A stretch of 45,253 nucleotides of DNA, from assembly GCF_016765695.1 (NCBI RefSeq), contig NZ_JAETGO010000022.1:1-45253 (forward strand), written 5' to 3'. The notes below the pieces were generated by a model, which had not been told where the DNA came from, made no database searches, and saw only the letters and a list, made by a program, of their open reading frames with translations. A program made the translations under genes and the position numbers. Of the stretch, positions 44,213-45,253 are shown one piece after another (positions within the stretch are counted from its first letter, which is position 1; every line of letters starts with the position of its first letter). This stretch comes from Sporosalibacterium faouarense (GTDB lineage Bacteria; Bacillota; Clostridia; Tissierellales; VENL01).

Positions 44213-44413
44213 TTAATATGGTAACATTACCTTTACTTTTTTCTCATCAGCCTTGCTTACTAAAGTCGCTTTTCTTATATTTCTAACTCTCTTAGGACTA
44301 CGAGTTGATTTTCCAATAAAGTGATTACTGTGCATTCTACTTCTTTTAATCTTTCCAGTTCCAGTTTTCTTATATCTTTTTGCAGCAGCTTTACGTGTCT
44401 TCATTTTTGGCAT
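44213..44413 (-). CDS. rpmI: 50S ribosomal protein L35
   Basis: A 66-residue basic ribosomal protein with the family start [20 protein letters not shown] and the conserved [18 protein letters not shown]. Full length. It lies between infC and rplT as in nearly all bacteria, 21 bases after infC, and starts with ATG behind GAGGAGG. Confidence 0.97.
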   Translation of the reverse strand: MPKMKTRKAAAKRYKKTGTGKIKRSRMHSNHFIGKSTRSPKRVRNIRKATLVSKADEKKVKVMLPY

Positions 44414-44434
44414 ATTATTTCCTCCTCTCAGTTC

Positions 44435-44947
44435 TTACTGTGATTTTTTAGGAGATAAAAACATAATCATATTTCTACCTTCCATTTTAGCTCTTTTCTC
44501 TATAACTCCAACTTCTGAAGTTTTTTCAGCAAAGTCCTTTAGTACTTCTCTACCTAGTTCAGTATGACCTAGTTCTCTACCTCTAAATCTTACTGTTACT
44601 TTAACTTTATCTTCATTTTTTAAGAACTTTATTGCTTGCTTAGCTTTAACATTTAAATCGTGTTCCTCAATGTTAGGACTTAATCTTACTTCCTTAACAT
44701 TAATGATTTTTTGATTCTTCTTAGCTTCTTTTTCTTTCTTCTGCATTTCGTACTTATATTTACCATAGTCCATGATTCTACATACTGCTGGTCTAGCGTT
44801 TGGAGCAACCTTAACTAAATCTAATCTCTTATCATTAGCAATCTTTTGCGCTTCCTTTGTAGCCATAATCCCTACCTGCTCGCCATCAGCACCTATTAAT
44901 CTCACTTCTCTATCTCTAATTTGCTCATTAATCTGAAGATCTTTAAT
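44435..44947 (-). CDS. infC: translation initiation factor IF-3 with an ATT start
   Basis: A 170-residue factor that binds the 30S subunit and proof-reads start codons. The N-terminal domain has [20 protein letters not shown], and the C-terminal domain has [19 protein letters not shown] place the start at ATT (44945-44947), nine bases from AGGAGG (44955-44962). In-frame ATG codons exist only far upstream inside the leader, where the sequence is not IF-3-like. An ATT start is known for infC in other bacteria and underlies IF-3 autoregulation. Operon infC-rpmI-rplT. Confidence 0.93.
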   Translation of the reverse strand: MKDLQINEQIRDREVRLIGADGEQVGIMATKEAQKIANDKRLDLVKVAPNARPAVCRIMDYGKYKYEMQKKEKEAKKNQKIINVKEVRLSPNIEEHDLNVKAKQAIKFLKNEDKVKVTVRFRGRELGHTELGREVLKDFAEKTSEVGVIEKRAKMEGRNMIMFLSPKKSQ

Positions 44948-44962
44948 ACTATGACACCTCCT

Positions 44963-45148
44963 ATATTTTTTAACTAAATAACAAAAAGCGGACAGTATAA
45001 CCATCCGCTTCAAATAACATTGCAAAAAGAACATAACTAGTCATTCACAACTAGTATAAAATTCATATTAACCTTATTAGCCATGCCATAAGGTGAGAAG
45101 CGGATACTTCTACTTTGTTTTAATTATTATTAACTAAAGTACATATCG
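44963..45148 (-). ncRNA. L20-type leader (attenuator) of infC-rpmI-rplT
   Basis: The minus-strand leader has a first TCCGCTT (45098-45104), then AAGCGGA (45004-45010), then TCCGCTT (44986-44992). The last two form a terminator (11-base loop, followed by TTTTTGTTATTT), while the first can pair with the middle one to prevent it. CTTCTCACCTTATGGCATGG just after the first copy resembles the L20 leader of Firmicutes. Binding of L20 would favour termination. Confidence 0.85.
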
Positions 45149-45154
45149 TAGTAC

Positions 45155-45183
45155 ATTATATGCTAAAATTTAAATGTTGTCAA
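45155..45183 (-). promoter_or_regulatory. consensus promoter of the infC operon
   Basis: On the minus strand a perfect TTGACA (45178-45183) is followed after exactly 17 bases by a perfect TATAAT (45155-45160). The start of transcription would fall near 45148. Confidence 0.9.
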
Positions 45184-45200
45184 CAAAAAGTTTTATCTTT

Positions 45201-45253
45201 TGATAAGACTCCCACTTCTATAAGTGGGAGAGAAGATTTCTCTTCAGGTGGAG
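45201..45253 (-). mobile_element. possible end of an IS200/IS605-type element
   Basis: A 9-base stem (CTCCCACTT 45209-45217 with AAGTGGGAG 45222-45230) is followed on the minus strand by GTCTTATCA, and preceded by CTCCACCTGAAGAGAAATCT. This resembles the hairpin right ends of IS200/IS605-type elements, whose tnpB gene would lie outside the window to the right. A terminator of an upstream gene is the main alternative. The call rests on memory of such ends only. Confidence 0.35.

Noticed and set aside
44948-45034. Upstream ATG start for infC
   Set aside because: The extra 29 residues run through the terminator hairpin of the L20-type leader, and are unlike IF-3; the ATT at 44947 has the right spacing from AGGAGG.

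Overview
The window looks like a chromosomal segment of a low-GC, anaerobic, Gram-positive Clostridia or Tissierellia-type bacterium. The evidence is the AT-rich sequence with strong purine-rich ribosome binding sites, two T-box leaders, an L20/infC leader, KtrAB, MutS2, ZapA and YqzL, together with oxygen-sensitive ferredoxin chemistry (indolepyruvate:ferredoxin oxidoreductase). I cannot name a species. Almost every gene is on the minus strand, so operons read from right to left. Only three genes are on the plus strand (about 15997-16733 and 31996-32535). No tRNA gene, CRISPR array or complete mobile element was seen.

Right to left in the direction of transcription: the extreme right edge carries a hairpin-rich segment that may be the end of an IS200/IS605-type element. 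Next is a textbook promoter with an L20-type attenuator driving infC (ATT start codon), rpmI and rplT. Then come ktrB-ktrA (K+ uptake), a SpoU/TrmH-type RNA methyltransferase, a tiny YqzL-like protein, a phenylalanine T-box and pheS-pheT. A less conserved stretch at 31996-36400 holds an acetyltransferase, an APH-type kinase and several unrecognised lipoproteins and small membrane proteins. The housekeeping set zapA, U32 peptidase, mutS2, a DUF523 protein and an unlisted 59-residue zinc-ribbon protein follows, then a PrcB-type lipoprotein and argS with its own T-box.

The centre holds a lytic transglycosylase and a four-gene envelope-stress-like operon: a beta-solenoid membrane protein (LiaF-like N-terminus with DUF4097-like repeats), an ECF sigma factor, a zf-HC2 anti-sigma factor and a B-box zinc-finger membrane protein. 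Its promoter has a CGTC -10 motif, and the same motif at the same 17-base spacing lies upstream of the PrcB lipoprotein. Nearby are a degenerate ADP-ribosylglycohydrolase-like protein, two small plus-strand unknowns ending in a perfect 42-base palindrome, a MATE transporter, an amidase/leucine-rich-repeat pair, and a five-gene operon (GNAT, B12-binding radical SAM, membrane protein, GNAT, TPR).

The left end is metabolic: phosphate butyryl/acetyltransferase, iorA-iorB, then a small ferredoxin behind a CsoR/CstR-like palindrome and a GH18 cell-wall hydrolase. The first 280 bases carry two tandem TTGACA-17-TATAGT promoters and a boxA-like element pointing out of the left edge, so an rRNA operon very probably begins just outside the window.
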